A program made the translations under genes and the position numbers. From Topomyia yanbarensis (taxonomy: Eukaryota > Arthropoda > Insecta > Diptera > Culicidae), in contig NC_080672.1 in the NCBI RefSeq assembly GCF_030247195.1, forward strand, positions 69,729,771 to 69,793,770: a DNA stretch of 64,000 nt. Reading direction: 5' to 3'. Numbering within the stretch: position 1 is the first letter of the stretch; every line of letters starts with the position of its first letter. Below are positions 24,029 through 37,102 of the stretch, piece after piece. The notes under the pieces are model-generated. The model was not told the DNA's origin, ran no database searches, and worked only from the letters and a program-made list of their open reading frames with translations.

Positions 24029-24203
24029 CGCGCACCCTGATAACAGCATGGAAGTGAACGAAAACGTGAGAGAAGCCGTACCGAATAAGCCCCAAGTTGC
24101 GGCAGACAACGCAGCTAATGTTTCACCGCCAATGAAGAGGATCTCAACACGCAGCAGTAAGCTGCATCAGCAAGAACGGGTGGGCAGACATTTTAAATGC
24201 TAA
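24029..24203 (+). pseudogene. Possible retroelement polyprotein tail fused to minisatellite
   Basis: Downstream of the array the open frame continues for about 58 codons with normal amino-acid composition: SMEVNENVREAVPNKPQ, then SPPMKRISTRSSKLHQQ and a stop after RHFKC. The basic RSTRxS-like end resembles carboxy tails of LTR-retrotransposon polyproteins, but it is too short to prove. The ATG used by the open frame lies at 23814, before the repeats, so the N-terminal half is repeat-derived. Confidence 0.3.
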
Positions 24204-26929
24204 ATTTTATTTTTACATATTGTAAAAATCGTTACCGACCCTCGGATCAGTAATTTTGAAGTAATGGGCCGTGTTAAATAAACAAAAGAGAAAAAAATCC
24301 ACACGGCACTGATAACGTTCAACAAATTGGCTCCGACAGAAAGATGAATTTTGTATATGAACTTAACACGCGCGGTTTAGTGTTACGATCGAGATACGAC
24401 TATACGCTCTTGTATTGCCTACTTATGATATTTCCATTAAAAATCGAGTCGGAGAAGTGGAATTCTTTAAGGTACATGGAGAAACTATTTCCCAGATATT
24501 TCCAATGGAATTTAAGTTGTAGGAATGCAGTTGTATTCTTTCTTACCTGCCCCTACTTAACAAAACATCACATTTTGCAGATAAGTAGGACAGATTAATG
24601 CGTATTAATTCTGTGACCAGATGGCACATAGCCTTCAATTCCATTACCTGATCCACAGATGGTTGCAGCTTTGAGGCTGTTGCTCCACACAATATTAACA
24701 ACTGAAATAACTGCGTCCAATACCTCCTAATCAACAGCCATCACCAGTCGTGAATGAGCCAACCACGTCGAGATGATACTTTTTAATCAATTTTTTTAAG
24801 TGACCCGGTATGTTTGCGATGACGTATACTTCTTTGTTTTACTTTTTATTTTTTTAAGCTTGGTGAATTTGCATTTAAGTAAATATGGCACGTCGATAGT
24901 ATAAAATCCGTGCATCCCGTTGATAACAATGCAGTCTCTTTCCAGTCATCCTTATAGTTTGCGAATTGTTTCGTTCGGAATTCTCGTTCAGGATATATGG
25001 ATAAATGAGCCCTATACAAACCAATACTATGAAAAAGAAATGGATCAATAAGTATATAATTTGTTGGAAACGCAAGTGGCAATTGAAAGTGTCACTGGAC
25101 ATAAAAGCTGCTTTTGATGGATGAACATGCTTGAAATTACAAGTCTTAATTTTCTGCGTATAAATATGTTTCTAGTCACATTGGTCGTGAAAAGGGTACA
25201 GTAACGTGTGTGGCAAAAATTTAATCAGATCAAACGTGTACTGAGCTATCCAACGCCTCTCTACAAATTGTGACTACCATTGAAACACAAATTGAATTGT
25301 ACTCAGTATGGAGCAAAAATGGACAACGATAAGTTAGAAGAAACATTGTACTTGGAACCCCCATCGAGAGTGCGGTCTTTGGGAGACTTTTTTTCCCGGA
25401 TCTCCTTCTTGGATATTTTTGGGCTTTGATCTGTTATTCTTCATAATAGTTCATATCGATACAATGAATATGTAGTTTCAATAATATCATCACAAAAAAG
25501 GTGTTCATACTTTTGAGTATGTTTCATTAGAAATAGAGATACGAAGAGTTTAAATAACGCACTTGGACTGTCTCTTTTCAAAATGTTCATTTCATGCATC
25601 CAATACCCGGTTAAGTTAAATATTTGTCTAAGAGGTCATGAATTTCCTTAATTGTAGTTTAAATAAAAGCTCTGAATAGAACTGAATTAAACTGGAGGTG
25701 AAGTAGTTTTCGATTTTTGGTCACCTGCCTTCCCATAGTACAACGTTTCGAAGGGATACTTCTTTCATCTTGAAGGTGTGAGCATTTGAATATAGTTATA
25801 GTTTTCTCATAATTCAAACATTTTGCAAATTATTCTCTGGACTACAAATATTTTAATTACCAAGTAGGATGTAGCATTAAGCTTGTTTTCACGAGTGGCT
25901 CTCTTCTACACTATACATACACATTTCATTTTATATTTCTTTTTCGATGTCAATAGCGATTTCAGCATACCAAAACTACTTGAGGTCGTGTTATTCAAAC
26001 TGTTAAAAAAAGTGTCGATTGTAGTCCACAAGCACAATTGTCGAAATATCATTTGCCAAATAAAAATGAAGCGGGAACTAGACATACAATTGGTTTGGTA
26101 TTTTAAAGCTTTATTTTGACTTATTTATTGGTTGAGAGATGATATCAATAAATCGCGTCAACAAATATTTTATTATTATTCATGTGTTCATTTTGACGTT
26201 GTTCCCGAGCGCAATGTTTGCATTAAGCTAAAAGAAGCACAATTTTGTAGATTCAAAAATCTATGTATATAGTATTATTTTGTTCCTATCGATGATAAAA
26301 TTCTTAGAAAAAAGTAATGCTCTAAAGTTTGAGATAGAGCAGGTTTTGATAAAGGCAAGTGTAGTTGGGAAAATCAATATTTTGCTCTATTGTCCCCTAA
26401 TGCGACCTTTTCCCATAAAAGTAAATAGACAGCCGGGAAAACAACGAACACATAACATCTAAATTGTGTAAATACTTTTAAAATATGTCATGAAGTTTTT
26501 GTAGTGAACATCATAAGATTTTATAAACAACAAGTTATTAATAGTTGCATGAGGCGGGCAAACTTTTATAAACTTTGAAAAACACAACCAAATATTGCTA
26601 TATTTTGTACAGTTACTAATGACCTTAAAAACCAGCCAACCATGACGAATCAGTATTTAACTAGAAATAACTTGCTCCATATAAATTTGGCCCAATCTAG
26701 CACATCAGTGAGTCACGAAATTATTTACCTAACTGCAAACAGCGTTAATTGTGTTTGAGCAATTACACCGAATTGGATGAAAATCTATAAAATCGTGGTT
26801 CTGGTTTACCCTGCTGACCCTTTTTGTCAGGGCGACTTATGTGCCTCTATAAGAATTTTGGATTTTCGTATGTAACAAATGGGTAAACATAGCAATATAC
26901 TAAATTAACCGACTTATCTTCCCTCCAAT
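24204..26929. other. No gene recognised
   Basis: Nearly 3 kb of AT-rich DNA with only short ORFs. No inverted repeat, tandem array or domain was found by eye. Confidence 0.4.
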
Positions 26930-27530
26930 TCCCCTTGCTGAAACGTGCACTCTACCCTGCTTGTCGATCTGCTGCTGTTGACGGGAAGGCAGGCGGTTTT
27001 CTTCCGACCGACCGGGAACACAACCTCCCTGATCGTTTCTGTTGGCTGCTCCGGCAGTGGTCCTTGACGTTTATCTAGGGAGGTGAGCTTTACTCTTTTG
27101 TTGGAACCTCCCTAGCGACGGTGATGAAATATCATCGGCCTCGCTTGCTTCCCACAAGGACTCCCGGAAGACACCACAGTGTTCTTCCCAGGTGGAGCCG
27201 ATGTCTCACCTGCTTCGGCTCTCCTTAGTTGTTAGCTGTAGAGGAGAGCAAGGCTCGTTCGGCTTATCCTCTACAGCGATACAGTTTTGGATCCTTTGCG
27301 ATAAGCCGGGGAAGCGAAAATTACCTGATGGTTAGCTTCTCCGGACGGCGATCCAGGACCCGAAACCACGGCACTTTCGGCGAATTCACTTTCTGTCGCA
27401 CACGCGCACTTCCCTATTCGTTCAGGTGGCGGTAAACTGTCCCGAAAGTCTGACTTGACGTCTGATTGTCGCCGTGGTTCATTACCATCTGTGCCTTCGC
27501 AAGATGTCAACAAAAAAAATCCATACACCT
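26930..27530 (-). pseudogene. GC-rich block, possible transposon coding relic
   Basis: The base composition switches sharply to GC-rich between about 26930 and 27500. On the minus strand an 85-codon ORF (27528 down to 27271) contains SLPPPERIGKCACATESEFA and SGPGSPSGEANH. The codon use and Pro/Ser/Gly-rich composition resemble the start of a LINE ORF1 or a retroelement gag, but no diagnostic motif is visible. A GGGAGGTTCC word and its relatives near 27080-27110 recur locally. A host untranslated exon is the alternative. Confidence 0.3.
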
Positions 27531-27779
27531 CTTTTTGGCAGCAATTGAAGAATTGGAGCCTTTTTAATCCTATGTTATCTATTCACAAACATAAAAGAAA
27601 AATTATCTAACTTATCTGCACGGACAAAACCATTCACAAACGCGAAAATGAACAAAAATTTACAACTAAATGTGAACAGTATCCAACAGCGGTAAGCATA
27701 ATTTACGTAAACAAATACACTCTACGTGTGTATACCTAAAAGAAAGGGTATATTTTCACCCAACGCTAAATTGTTACCC

Positions 27780-28200
27780 TGACGGATTACACATCTTCAA
27801 TTCCGACAAAACTTTCACCGGCATGCAAAACTAAACATTTTACACAGTTAATCAGACCATTTTGAATCAAGAGCAATTTTTCAAAAGGGCGTAGAACTTT
27901 CTGCACGCAGCATTTTCCTAAAAAAATGTTCGATTACCGTTTTTTGTACAGCAAAACTATCCGAGAAAGAGTTACAGAAAATGGACAATTCTACCCGAAA
28001 AAATATACACTGAAAAAAACAGTTGTGATATTTTTCACAAAAAACAAAAATTTGTGCTAAAAAATTAAATTGTAAGAACCCCATTTTTTATTTTTTGTTT
28101 AACTTATTCTCGGATAGTTTGCTGTATACAATAAGGTAATCGAACAACTTTTTTTTAAAAGTAATGCTTTTACACCCTTTTCAAAAATTATGTTTTATAA
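27780..28200. repeat. GAGCAATTTTTCAAAAGGGCG family, copy 1, palindromic
   Basis: The arms 27875-27984 and 28081-28191 are inverted copies: the left reads TTTTTCAAAAGGGCGTAG, GTTCGATTACCG and TGTACAGCAAAACTATCCGAG, and the right carries the complements. A spacer of about 96 bp separates them. The unit is shared with 35330-35970 and 56190-56863. The outer left part (CGGCATGCAAAACTAAACATTTT) also matches the 56-kb copy, so the family extends beyond the palindrome. Confidence 0.8.
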
Positions 28201-30960
28201 CGTTCTAATTGCCAGAACAAAAGAAAACATAGAGATTTTTAAATCGAACACATGTTTATAATCGTCCGGTTTCTCACAATACTTAAACTACGAACAATAC
28301 AACGCATTCCCCTCACGACTTGTTGAGAACGTACTCTACAATAAACCAATAAAGCACGACTGATCAATTCGGCATTTGAATGAAGGCAAAATGGACCATA
28401 CTTTCGGTTGAACGTTTTCTATCTCTTCCTATCGTTATTTCGTCATGCTAATCAACTTGGAGCTGCAGTTTTTTTACGAAAAGATAGAGAATGTCTTGTC
28501 AAATCCACCGTTCGTATGGATCCAAATTTGAATATCATTCATTCGGAGTTTCTTTTTATTTTTGTACCTAATCGGAAGCTCGAAAGCGAAATGTTATGCT
28601 CGTGCGGTCTCTGATCATGATCGCCATGGCGGTACGTATTTTCTTTCGAATTTATTATGTGCGTTAGATTCAGCTGCGTATTAGTTTAAACTTCGGGGTC
28701 TTTATAGCGTTGAAATATGGTGTTTTCTCTATGATACAGCATAAACCTTTTGTCGGACAGTTTTATTCGATGCGTAAATTAGTGCGCAATTATTCGTGGT
28801 GCTTCACACACACAGATACACGCACGAAACAGGAAATGAAGGTGAGCGCTAAATGAAGGTCGCTATAACTTTCGCTTGCTAGAGTAAAAAGAGTAGACGA
28901 AGAATAGGAGTTGCTTGGAAATGAATGTTCAAGGGTCGAACCCCGAGACCACCCCGGATTATGATTGATACTAGTGAACGGCGCTTGCGTAACCTAATTG
29001 AGAATATTGAATTTTTCGTTAAAATTTACTAGCAGGGGCTACTTTTTTGTTTTTTTTTTTGTTTGATGTTAGGACTCTTACCTTATGGTCATTCGGTTAG
29101 AAACTTCTATCAAAGTAAACCATGCAAAAATAATAGTGCTTCTTACTGTTTAAATTCAGTGCTTTTACTGCTTTAATTTAGTGATTTTGTGCTAAGTGCG
29201 GTACTAGTTTCAATAAATCGTCTAACTTGGCCCCAAGCTGTTGCTAGTTACTGACGAAATTAATTTGAAACACCCAACTTAATTCAAGTGATGTATTGTG
29301 CCCTTATACACGAATTAATGTAATTTTTTCCTCTTTCGGGAGCATAATTTTCAATGAACCAATGTTGGAATTCGCAAGAGTTTGTTTTCCACTCCTATTC
29401 AAATTTTTTTCGACTTGAAGTCGGAGCTAAGTCAAATGTTTAACTAAAGGTAAGCTTTTATTTGAAAGTAACATTTTACGAACAAGTTTTAATAAAATAT
29501 TCGTACAAATTTCCTGTTCCAACCCGCACCTTTTTGTCAAACCATATTTCAATTATCCCCTCACCCAACAATTTATCCCACTCTTTGAATTTCAAATTTA
29601 ATCAAGTTAACAACCCTCAACCACCACCAAATTACAGCCATCGTCGATCTTTGGTCGAAACCCCATTAAACCTTGCCCGGAATCGTAGTTCCCACGACAT
29701 GATTGCTTCCACCCGAAAAAAAATCTACTCTCACCAACTGCAGTAACTCTGCATAAATTTGCATAATAACTGCGAAATTTTCCAACATTGTTCTCCTTCG
29801 AACGACTTTCGCTTTCGCTGGGCCTTTGCCTCGCTCCACTAGCACCGGGTGGTGGGTAATACCAAGTTCTTCCCCGTACTAATTCAATTAGTCTGTCAGT
29901 GCATCTCGTGAGTCGGAACCCTGTTCCGACAAGCTAAGCCAACTTCCCGTGTGTAATTCGCCCTGCATGGTTAGCAGAAGGTAACGAAATTTTCCCACCG
30001 AGTTCCTACACCCCCACTAACACAAGTACTGAAACCCAACACGAGTAGAACCAGGCAACGAAAAAAAACCACACGATCCTAAATTGGTCAATTATTGCCA
30101 TTTTCGCGGAGGTCTGCTTTTTCCCGGCCAGTTCCCGACCGACCGGGTTCGGTTTTCGGTCGATGCTCGGGAGATTGTCGGTATATTGGCAAAAACCACA
30201 TCAAGTTGATAATTTAATCATCTCTCTCTCGCTAGGAAGGAATTTGAAATGGAGAGTGGAAAAAATTGGTCGGCGAGCGGGTTTGAAAAACGTACCCGGT
30301 TTTTGCTCGATTAATTAGATAAATTAGCAGTTTAATACCGTCACTAGCGAACTGTCAGGTGTTGAGAAGCTAATTAGGAAAGTTTTTGCTCCACGGAAGT
30401 CGCTACTCGCTTACGATGAACACGTGACGTCCATGGCGGTGAGAAATTGCTATCCATCATATTTTCGCAAATATCGTCACACTTTGACCGGATAGTCTCG
30501 TTGGTTTGTTATTACTTTAAGCTTCGACGTCCCGTAACAAACGATCGCTCAAACTCTGTTTCCCAGCAGAAAACCATGCGTACAAACACTTGAAACTTCT
30601 AAGCACTGTTCACCGTCCAGAACCACACGTACATGGACAGCGCCAAACAATGCGGCAGCAGAAAATACCTTTCCGTGTTCTTTTTTTGCAGACTAGCTAT
30701 TTTGAAATACCCCGTCCTACTTCCTACACATTTCACCATATACGCGCAAAGGTAAATTAGAAAATGCGGACAATAAGCGCAAAGGGGCGCACATGCGGGC
30801 CCCCGGTACCTACGTAATGTTGGTGTGGCTCCGAAGCGCTCGTTTGTCAGGGGCTCAATTTACACACAAGAATAGTTCAGCAAAAAAAATAGTGAACCAG
30901 TTTCGATTTGAACTCTGCCGCGCCGATCGCTGGCTGGCATCGTCGTCAGTCACCACAAAT
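28201..30960. other. No gene recognised; GC-richer 29750-30500
   Basis: A 94-codon ORF at 29462-29746 is open but has no domain. The stretch 29750-30500 is somewhat GC-richer and non-repetitive, comparable with 8.1-9.5 kb. The word GGGTCGAACCCCGAGACC near 28934 looks like a tRNA B box but has no tRNA fold around it. Confidence 0.35.
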
Positions 30961-32319
30961 ATTGGCGCCACATTGCATCCAAAGAAATTGTTTGGTTCAG
31001 TGACGAAATTCCTTCAAATCGTTATTCAATAGTTGACGTTGAATACCGAAATTGGCCGTTTACAAGTTATGTTGCAATAAAGCTACCCAAGCAGCGTTTA
31101 TATGATGGATTTTGGCGCAGTTTTCCATAGAAGTTGATTGCCGCAAAAGGAAGTTGTAAAAGTGAGACATAAAGTTAACTGGTTGGAAAAGAAATCGAGC
31201 TGCAAATCTTTTTCAGAGCAGCGACTTTTACTGCGCCTGCATATATGACACACGATTTTATTGGCCTTTCCATCCGGAAGATGGTCGCGATCGAGCGGAG
31301 TGGACAATTGTCGATACAGTCACCGCCCCAAAAAATGACGGAAGAGCTTCCTCCGCATTTAGGCGGATTGCAGTTACTTCATCACAACTCCACCCAATGA
31401 ATGTTTATGGTTATATTCGGAAATTGATGATCCAAACCGTCAGATTCGTGTGAAACACATCTAGAACTTTACGATCGCACCTTTGATGGACATCGGCAGC
31501 TGCATCGAGTTCGCACCTACGTGCATGTTTTGGTTAACTTACGACGACACGTTTGTTACGATCGTCAATTTAAACCAGAAGATTTCAACCGAGATGTTAA
31601 TATTTATTAATTCTTCGAGCTGATGAACGAATTTCCAGCTGAAGAGATTTAAATCTACTGAATATGGAATCATGAATCAGTGTTGACATTATACTGGACA
31701 ACTACGACGAACCAACGATGATCTAAACTCTCGAAGCAATTTTTGGACATAAAAAGAAGTGAGTCGATGATTATTGGGACATTTTCAAACTTGTAACCAA
31801 ATTTTGCCCAATTTTATCTTTAGAGTGTGTTGTAAACATCCGCTCAGCTGTGCAGCTATCAGTGAGATTGGTATCTTGAATTGATGGAATACGTAATGTA
31901 GTACAAAAATGCACATACGTAATGTAGGAAATCGCCCAACATTTGCACGAGCTGGCAGAGAAGAAGTGTTAGATGTAACTCTCTGCTCTGACGGTATTAC
32001 GCACTAGGTCTCATGGGTAGCTTCCGACGATTGAATCTCCAAGTGACTTGGATGAGGTCGTGGATAAAACAAAAGCATTCATATTAGCAGCATACCAAGA
32101 GGCTTGTTTGCTTTTAGTTATGCGTGCTTCTAGAGGAACACATTGATGGAACATGTAAAAGAGCATAGAATTGCAGACGCAGCGAACGGTCACAGACATT
32201 CAAATTTACTCGCAAATATGCCTTTTGATCCTATGAGCGAAGTGATTGGAAAACCTCTTCGCAAAAAAAATGTCTCGCGTTTCAACGAGTCTAGTAGATT
32301 AAATAAGTTACTTTCGAAA
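30961..32319. other. Decayed sequence, possible retroelement remains
   Basis: Short broken frames on the plus strand (for example near 31440-31610, with LHRVRTYVHVLVNLRRH and FKPEDFNRDVNIY) look like degraded protein-coding DNA because stops are spaced more widely than in neighbouring sequence. No family could be named. The block lies directly upstream of the mariner and LINE relics. Confidence 0.25.
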
Positions 32320-32514
32320 TCAAATGACCGCGCTATCTGCTCGTCCGTGTACTCGGGTCCGAGTCTTCATCCGACAGATGATGTCTTCCATCTTGAAGGT
32401 ACAGTGAATCAAGGTCTGAGAGCAGTGATATTTTCGGCCGGTGTCACGCAAACTCATTCCGTCCTTGTTGTCGAACAGCTTTTTCAACGCTTCCTTTTTC
32501 TTCTTCTTCGTCAT
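32320..32514 (-). pseudogene. Tc1/mariner transposase N-terminal helix-turn-helix relic
   Basis: On the minus strand a 64-codon frame begins MTKKKKKEALKKLFDNK and continues GMSLRDTGRKYHCSQTLIHC, a helix-turn-helix in which SLRDxxRKYxCS is the recognition-helix signature of mariner-like transposases of the DD37E/D type. In the intact protein this domain binds the element's inverted ends. The frame extends upstream (to the right) without a clear start and loses similarity after the following basic segment. The DDE catalytic domain was not found. Only the domain relic remains. Confidence 0.5.
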
Positions 32515-32919
32515 TATCTTCGTCGGATAGCCGTTACCGGCAAACTGTACTCACGGGAACGTTTTCGTCTCGAAAGTGGTCTACCGTAAACTTTTTTTCC
32601 ACGATGACTATGCGTTTCGTAAAACCGTACAACACGCTCGCGGAGTGCTTACTGCTACGACGCCATCTTCGATTGGACTAACAGCACCCGAGCGAAAAGA
32701 AACATGCCACCCATTTCTAGAGTCCAGCGAGCAATTATCTTGGAGCGAAAAAAATTACGCTCATTACTTTAATAACAGAAAGGTATTGAAATCATTCTCA
32801 TTTTTTATTGAACACCCGTTACTGAACGTTCTTTTTGGCACACACTGTACGAAGTCATCACTGACGACAGCCCCTGAATTCTTGTCAGGTAGTTCTGATT
32901 CTTGCACATTTCCTCATAC

Positions 32920-34930
32920 AATTGTTACAACAAAATCGATCAAATTGGCGATTGAAAGTTTTGCTCCGTATAAATCTCTGGGAAAAGATGAAATCATTCC
33001 AGTTCTACTTCAATATCCTCTTTGAACCCTTCAAGCATATTTGTTTAAAAAAAAGGTCTTACGTGTAGTATTGCAACAGGATCCATTATCGTGACGGGCA
33101 ATAACTGTTATATTCATTCGCAAAAATAGCCACATCACTTATGAGAAGATAAAGAGCTTTAAACAAATCAGTCTGACCTCCTTCCTTCTCAAATCAGTGG
33201 AACGTTTAATCGACCACTACATTCGGGATGTTAGCTTGGGCGAGCACCCGCTGCATGCAATATAACATGCATATCAGCGGGGAAATCTTCTACCACCCTA
33301 TTACACAATGTTGTTTACAATATTGGACAAGCTTTTTCGCGAAAGCAATTAAGCTTAGGGATTTTTATTAATATTGAGGGTGTTTTTGACAACGTGCCTT
33401 TCGAATCCATTTTGGAAGCAATATGAGGTCATGGAATACCTTCATATATCACGAGCGGGATACACCTCATGCTTAGCAATTGACAGCTACGCTTATCGTT
33501 AAGACAAGTGGCGATAAGGAAACTGAAGGTCTGCGGGTGTGCCCTGAAGGTGTTGTGCTGTCACCACTTTTATGGAACCTTGACGCCGATGGCTTGTTGA
33601 GGAAACTAAATAAGCTTGGGTTTCCGACATGTGGTTTCGCCTATGATTATCATATAATGATTTACATTAACACTTTTTGATTTGGTTCGACAAGCCTTAT
33701 GTGTTGTTGAGCAATGGGGTTTGGACTATTAGGTAATCCAAATAAAACTTCAATGATGCTTTGCACGAAACAAAAGATTACTACCATAGCTCGTATGTTG
33801 CAGTTTTTTTTTACTCTGAAGTTATTGTCGCAGATCAAGTTAAGTACGGTGGAATGGACAGCTTTGATTTTAGAATCAAGAAAGCTTGCATGGCCTTCGG
33901 CCAATGTACACGAGCTTACATTCAGCAGATCAACACAACTGTTAGACCAATACTGACATACAGGTGCCTTGTGTGGTTGCAGAAGAGAGACGTCACGACA
34001 ATTCAATCAACGTTAAACCATCTTCAGAGGATGGTTTTGATGGCGATTACTGGGTGCGTTCACGACAACACCTACTGTTGCTCTAGAGGCACTCTTGAGA
34101 TCATGCCACTAGTCACACAAGATTGTTGCCCCAAATGGTTGCTTGAAATGAGTATATACTTGCTTCTATTGACCTTGCAGTCACATGTAGTTTTCCTTTT
34201 AAATCTTTCAATGTGGGAATTCTTACTCGCGAGTAATGGCGAGGTCTGGCTGTATGAAGCGACAACTTGAAGAATACGTCGTTTGTTACATTGACGATTC
34301 TTTGTTGGAGAGTCGAGCCGGTACTGGTGTCTACTGTCGTGAAATGAGATTAGATTAATCCCATTCGCTTGGTAGATATTGTACCGCATTTCAAGTAGAT
34401 ATTTTCACGATTCTGTGTGATATACAAGCGGCACATCAATAGGGAATTTGCGGTAAAATAATCTATTTTGGCTCAGAGTAAAATCGTTTAATGTAAACAG
34501 TTTTCGTGCGACGGGTTTCATTAGCCGGAGCCAGAAACTTAGGCAGACCTTGACGGCTATGCATTTAGCAAGAACTAACTGACAAAAGAACACCAAAATT
34601 TTCGACTCCTTGAGATACGTCCAATAAGAAGCGACACGTCGGAAGAAGAGAACATAAAGAAGTTCGATTCCTAATCTAAAAAAAAATAAAATAGCCGATT
34701 CTTAACCTAAAAATATAAAACATTAACAGTCGCAAATATAGGTCTACCTTCTATAGGTGCCCGGTCATTCCGGTATTACTGGAAATGAATGGGCGAATGA
34801 ATTGATAAGAGCGGGCGCTGCGACTGACTTCGTTAGTCCAGAACCAGTTCTATCACTGCCGATAAGTTGGATAAAGCACAAGATTCGCTCTTGGGTTGCA
34901 TACGAACATGGCTACCGTTAGTGTAATTTG
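32920..34930 (+). mobile_element. Relic of RNase-H-bearing non-LTR retrotransposon (LOA/I-like)
   Basis: Broken frames in the correct order match a LINE polymerase. Near 32945 is FAPYKSLGKDEIIPVLLQ (RT block 1). Near 33185 is LLKSVERLIDHYIR, then HAYQRGKSSTTLLH, then GIFINIEGVFDNVPFESI (motif A, first Asp changed). Near 33530 is a VLSPLLWNLDADGLLRKLN block (motif B), followed by GFAYDYHIMI, the catalytic ADD position here altered to AYD. Near 34760, PGHSGITGNEWANELIRAGA is the last RNase H motif. The presence of RNase H places it in the LOA, R1 or I group rather than CR1. Stops and frameshifts throughout and altered catalytic residues mark it as dead. Confidence 0.8.
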
Positions 34931-35329
34931 CAAATTTACTTTCAAACGAAAACTTCTGTCGTTTGTGAGTCCGAAAATGTCAAAGATTTAGTTGCATTTT
35001 TCCTAGCGCAATTGCAGTATTCTAGTCAGGACACTAACTGGACGTTGCAAGCTAAATTTTCACGTGGCAACTATTCAGCGTGCTGAGTATTATTCGTGTG
35101 ATCTTTGTGAATCCAATTAGGGAACATCATATCATTCGTTATGTAGCCGCCCTGCAGTAATTCAATTGCCTATCCAGATTTTCGGTTCTCAATAGATAGA
35201 TAAACCTATGTATAGGGAGCTAAACCTCAAGAATATGCTATTGTTCCTAACCAAGTGTAGTAAAGAGCTGTAGGCGTTATCAGTAGGAATAGCTAGTGCG
35301 GGATTCCATGAGAAAGCGGTCGACCATAA

Positions 35330-35970
35330 AACATAACACCAACACCGACTCGACCGAAACTTTGCACTTGTGTTCGGTTTATGAATCTCTATACTTTCCT
35401 ATGACAATAAGGACATTTGGACTCAAGAGCAATTTTTCAAAAGGGCGTAGAAGTTTTTGCATACATTACTTCCAAAAAGACTTTGGCTCGATTGCCGTAT
35501 TTTGTACAGCTGAACTATCCAAAAATAAGAAAAAAAAGAACGAATAGTTCTGCGCGAAACATATACACAGAAAAAATGTGACATTTTTTACAAAATCCAA
35601 AATTTATGTTAAAAAAATCAGTTTCGAAATAACATTTTTTTTTAATTTTTAAGTTTTTCTCAGCAATAATCCTTAAAGAAAGAAAACAGTTTAAATGTCA
35701 TTGCCTCATGGAGAAACTAAGGAGAAGTAAAAAAGTTTTTCTGATAATAATTTTAAACATGTTTAGAATTTTCATACTAATTAACAGACAAAACTGTAAT
35801 TTTATTATAGGATGTGATTCTATATGTCATTTCAAATCAAAATGTTTTCAGCTAAAATCTTCTAAATTCGTGAAATTAGGCCCTTTTTATAAGTTATTGG
35901 CGTTTCTCCACCAACAACTATTAAAATTCAAATATTTATCGTTTTAGATTTTTTACTGCATTTGGATAAA
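35330..35970 (+). repeat. GAGCAATTTTTCAAAAGGGCG family, copy 2
   Basis: Shared landmarks with 56190-56863 are ACTCAAGAGCAATTTTTCAA, GGGCGTAGA, a CGATTGCCGTATTTTGTACA block, a GTTTTTCTGATAATAATTTT block, CAAAACTGTAATTTTATTA, TTCAAATCAAAATG and a GGCCCTTTTTATAAGTTATT block. The first third also matches the 27.8-kb palindrome. It has no coding capacity. An inverted second arm was not found, so this copy is a half-element or has lost one arm. Confidence 0.75.
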
Positions 35971-37008
35971 AAAAACACACACACCAAATTAGTTTTTCGA
36001 GTATTCTCCATGATAACCCGTGGCTAGCATTTTGTATTGGAAGTAACTTTGAAAATTTACACTAGTTACAACAATGGATATTGAAGAGTTCAATGTTTAT
36101 GGGTTAACCGAATATGGCTAACACTTACTAGAAAATGCATGTACTTTTAGACTACAAGTTTACGAGGTGTAGAAGGTGCTACACGAAACGAGTAGAAAAA
36201 TATCTAGAGATTGTTTGAACGAACTCGCTCTAAATCTTCTGATTTGGCTGGAGATTAGGAGAAGTGGAGAAACAGATCAAGTTCTTTTTCCTTGATCTGG
36301 TATCTTGCTACTGTTAGCAATTCTCTTGCATCACGCTACCGCAATTTTATAATATTTGAATTTCAATTTGAATGTAACTATATTCTGGCCCTGATGTGCC
36401 GTATCAGAGGGTGAATCACTCGTCGTATGTTCGAGCCCCAGCCAGAAAGTTGCCGAGCGCGAAGTCTATCTAAACAGAAGGTCAACTTTCGCTACGGAAT
36501 TTAATCCTAAGGCTTCGCTATCTAATTCCTTTTGGCAGTTACACGTTCTAAGTCAATTCATCAATTCGTTAAACAAGTGTCTTCCCACTAATCGACTCAT
36601 TAAATGGTTTGTTTTGTGAGTAAAAATAATTAGTTCTTGATTTTTTTCCACCATCACTATAAAGGTTGGAAGAGATGTTCGGCTACACGAGTAAAGCTGT
36701 AATGTCTGTTTTATTATAGGTTTGTTTGACCACAATTTGGAAAACGGTTTCAATTAAAGCTGTTCCACAAAATGCAGCAACGTCATACGGAAAGTGAAGA
36801 CGTATGGGTCTTTCTAAACTGAGAGGATCAGAGTTCAATTCCGATAGCACTTCGATTGCAATTGATTGATTCTTTTTTAGTTTCTTTTCTCCGTGATTTC
36901 TGATCACCTTTCTCATTTTATTCGATAACGAACATAAAAAAACGAAAGACTGTCACTTACCGAAAACATGATATCGAAACCATTATCTCAACTTACTGAC
37001 TTATGGAT
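35971..37008. other. No gene; tRNA-like promoter word near 36430
   Basis: AT-rich DNA. Around 36385-36450 the words TGTGCCGTATCAGAGGG and TATGTTCGAGCCCC resemble A and B boxes of a tRNA-derived SINE, about 40 bp apart. No tRNA cloverleaf or SINE tail could be established. Confidence 0.3.
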
Positions 37009-37009
37009 T

Positions 37010-37102
37010 CAACCAGTCACAACATTTTAGTCGCTCTCCGTAATTGTTTATCGATGTCTGTTCGACAAAAACCATAAAAGGCGACTATGCTGTCGATCGG
37101 TT
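37010..37102. repeat. Small inverted repeat sharing AACATTTTAGTCGC
   Basis: The left side AACCAGTCACAACATTTTAG, then TCGC, is matched loosely by the complement of the right side (GGCGACTATGCTGTCGATCGG). A better-preserved relative lies at 59420-59561. Together they suggest a tiny MITE family; this copy alone would not be convincing. Confidence 0.35.

Noticed and set aside
28930..28960. tRNA B-box-like word GGGTCGAACCCCGAGACC
   Set aside because: No A box at the right spacing and no cloverleaf pairing.
29462..29746. 94-codon plus-strand ORF
   Set aside because: Composition fits translated AT-rich DNA; no domain and no neighbouring exon.
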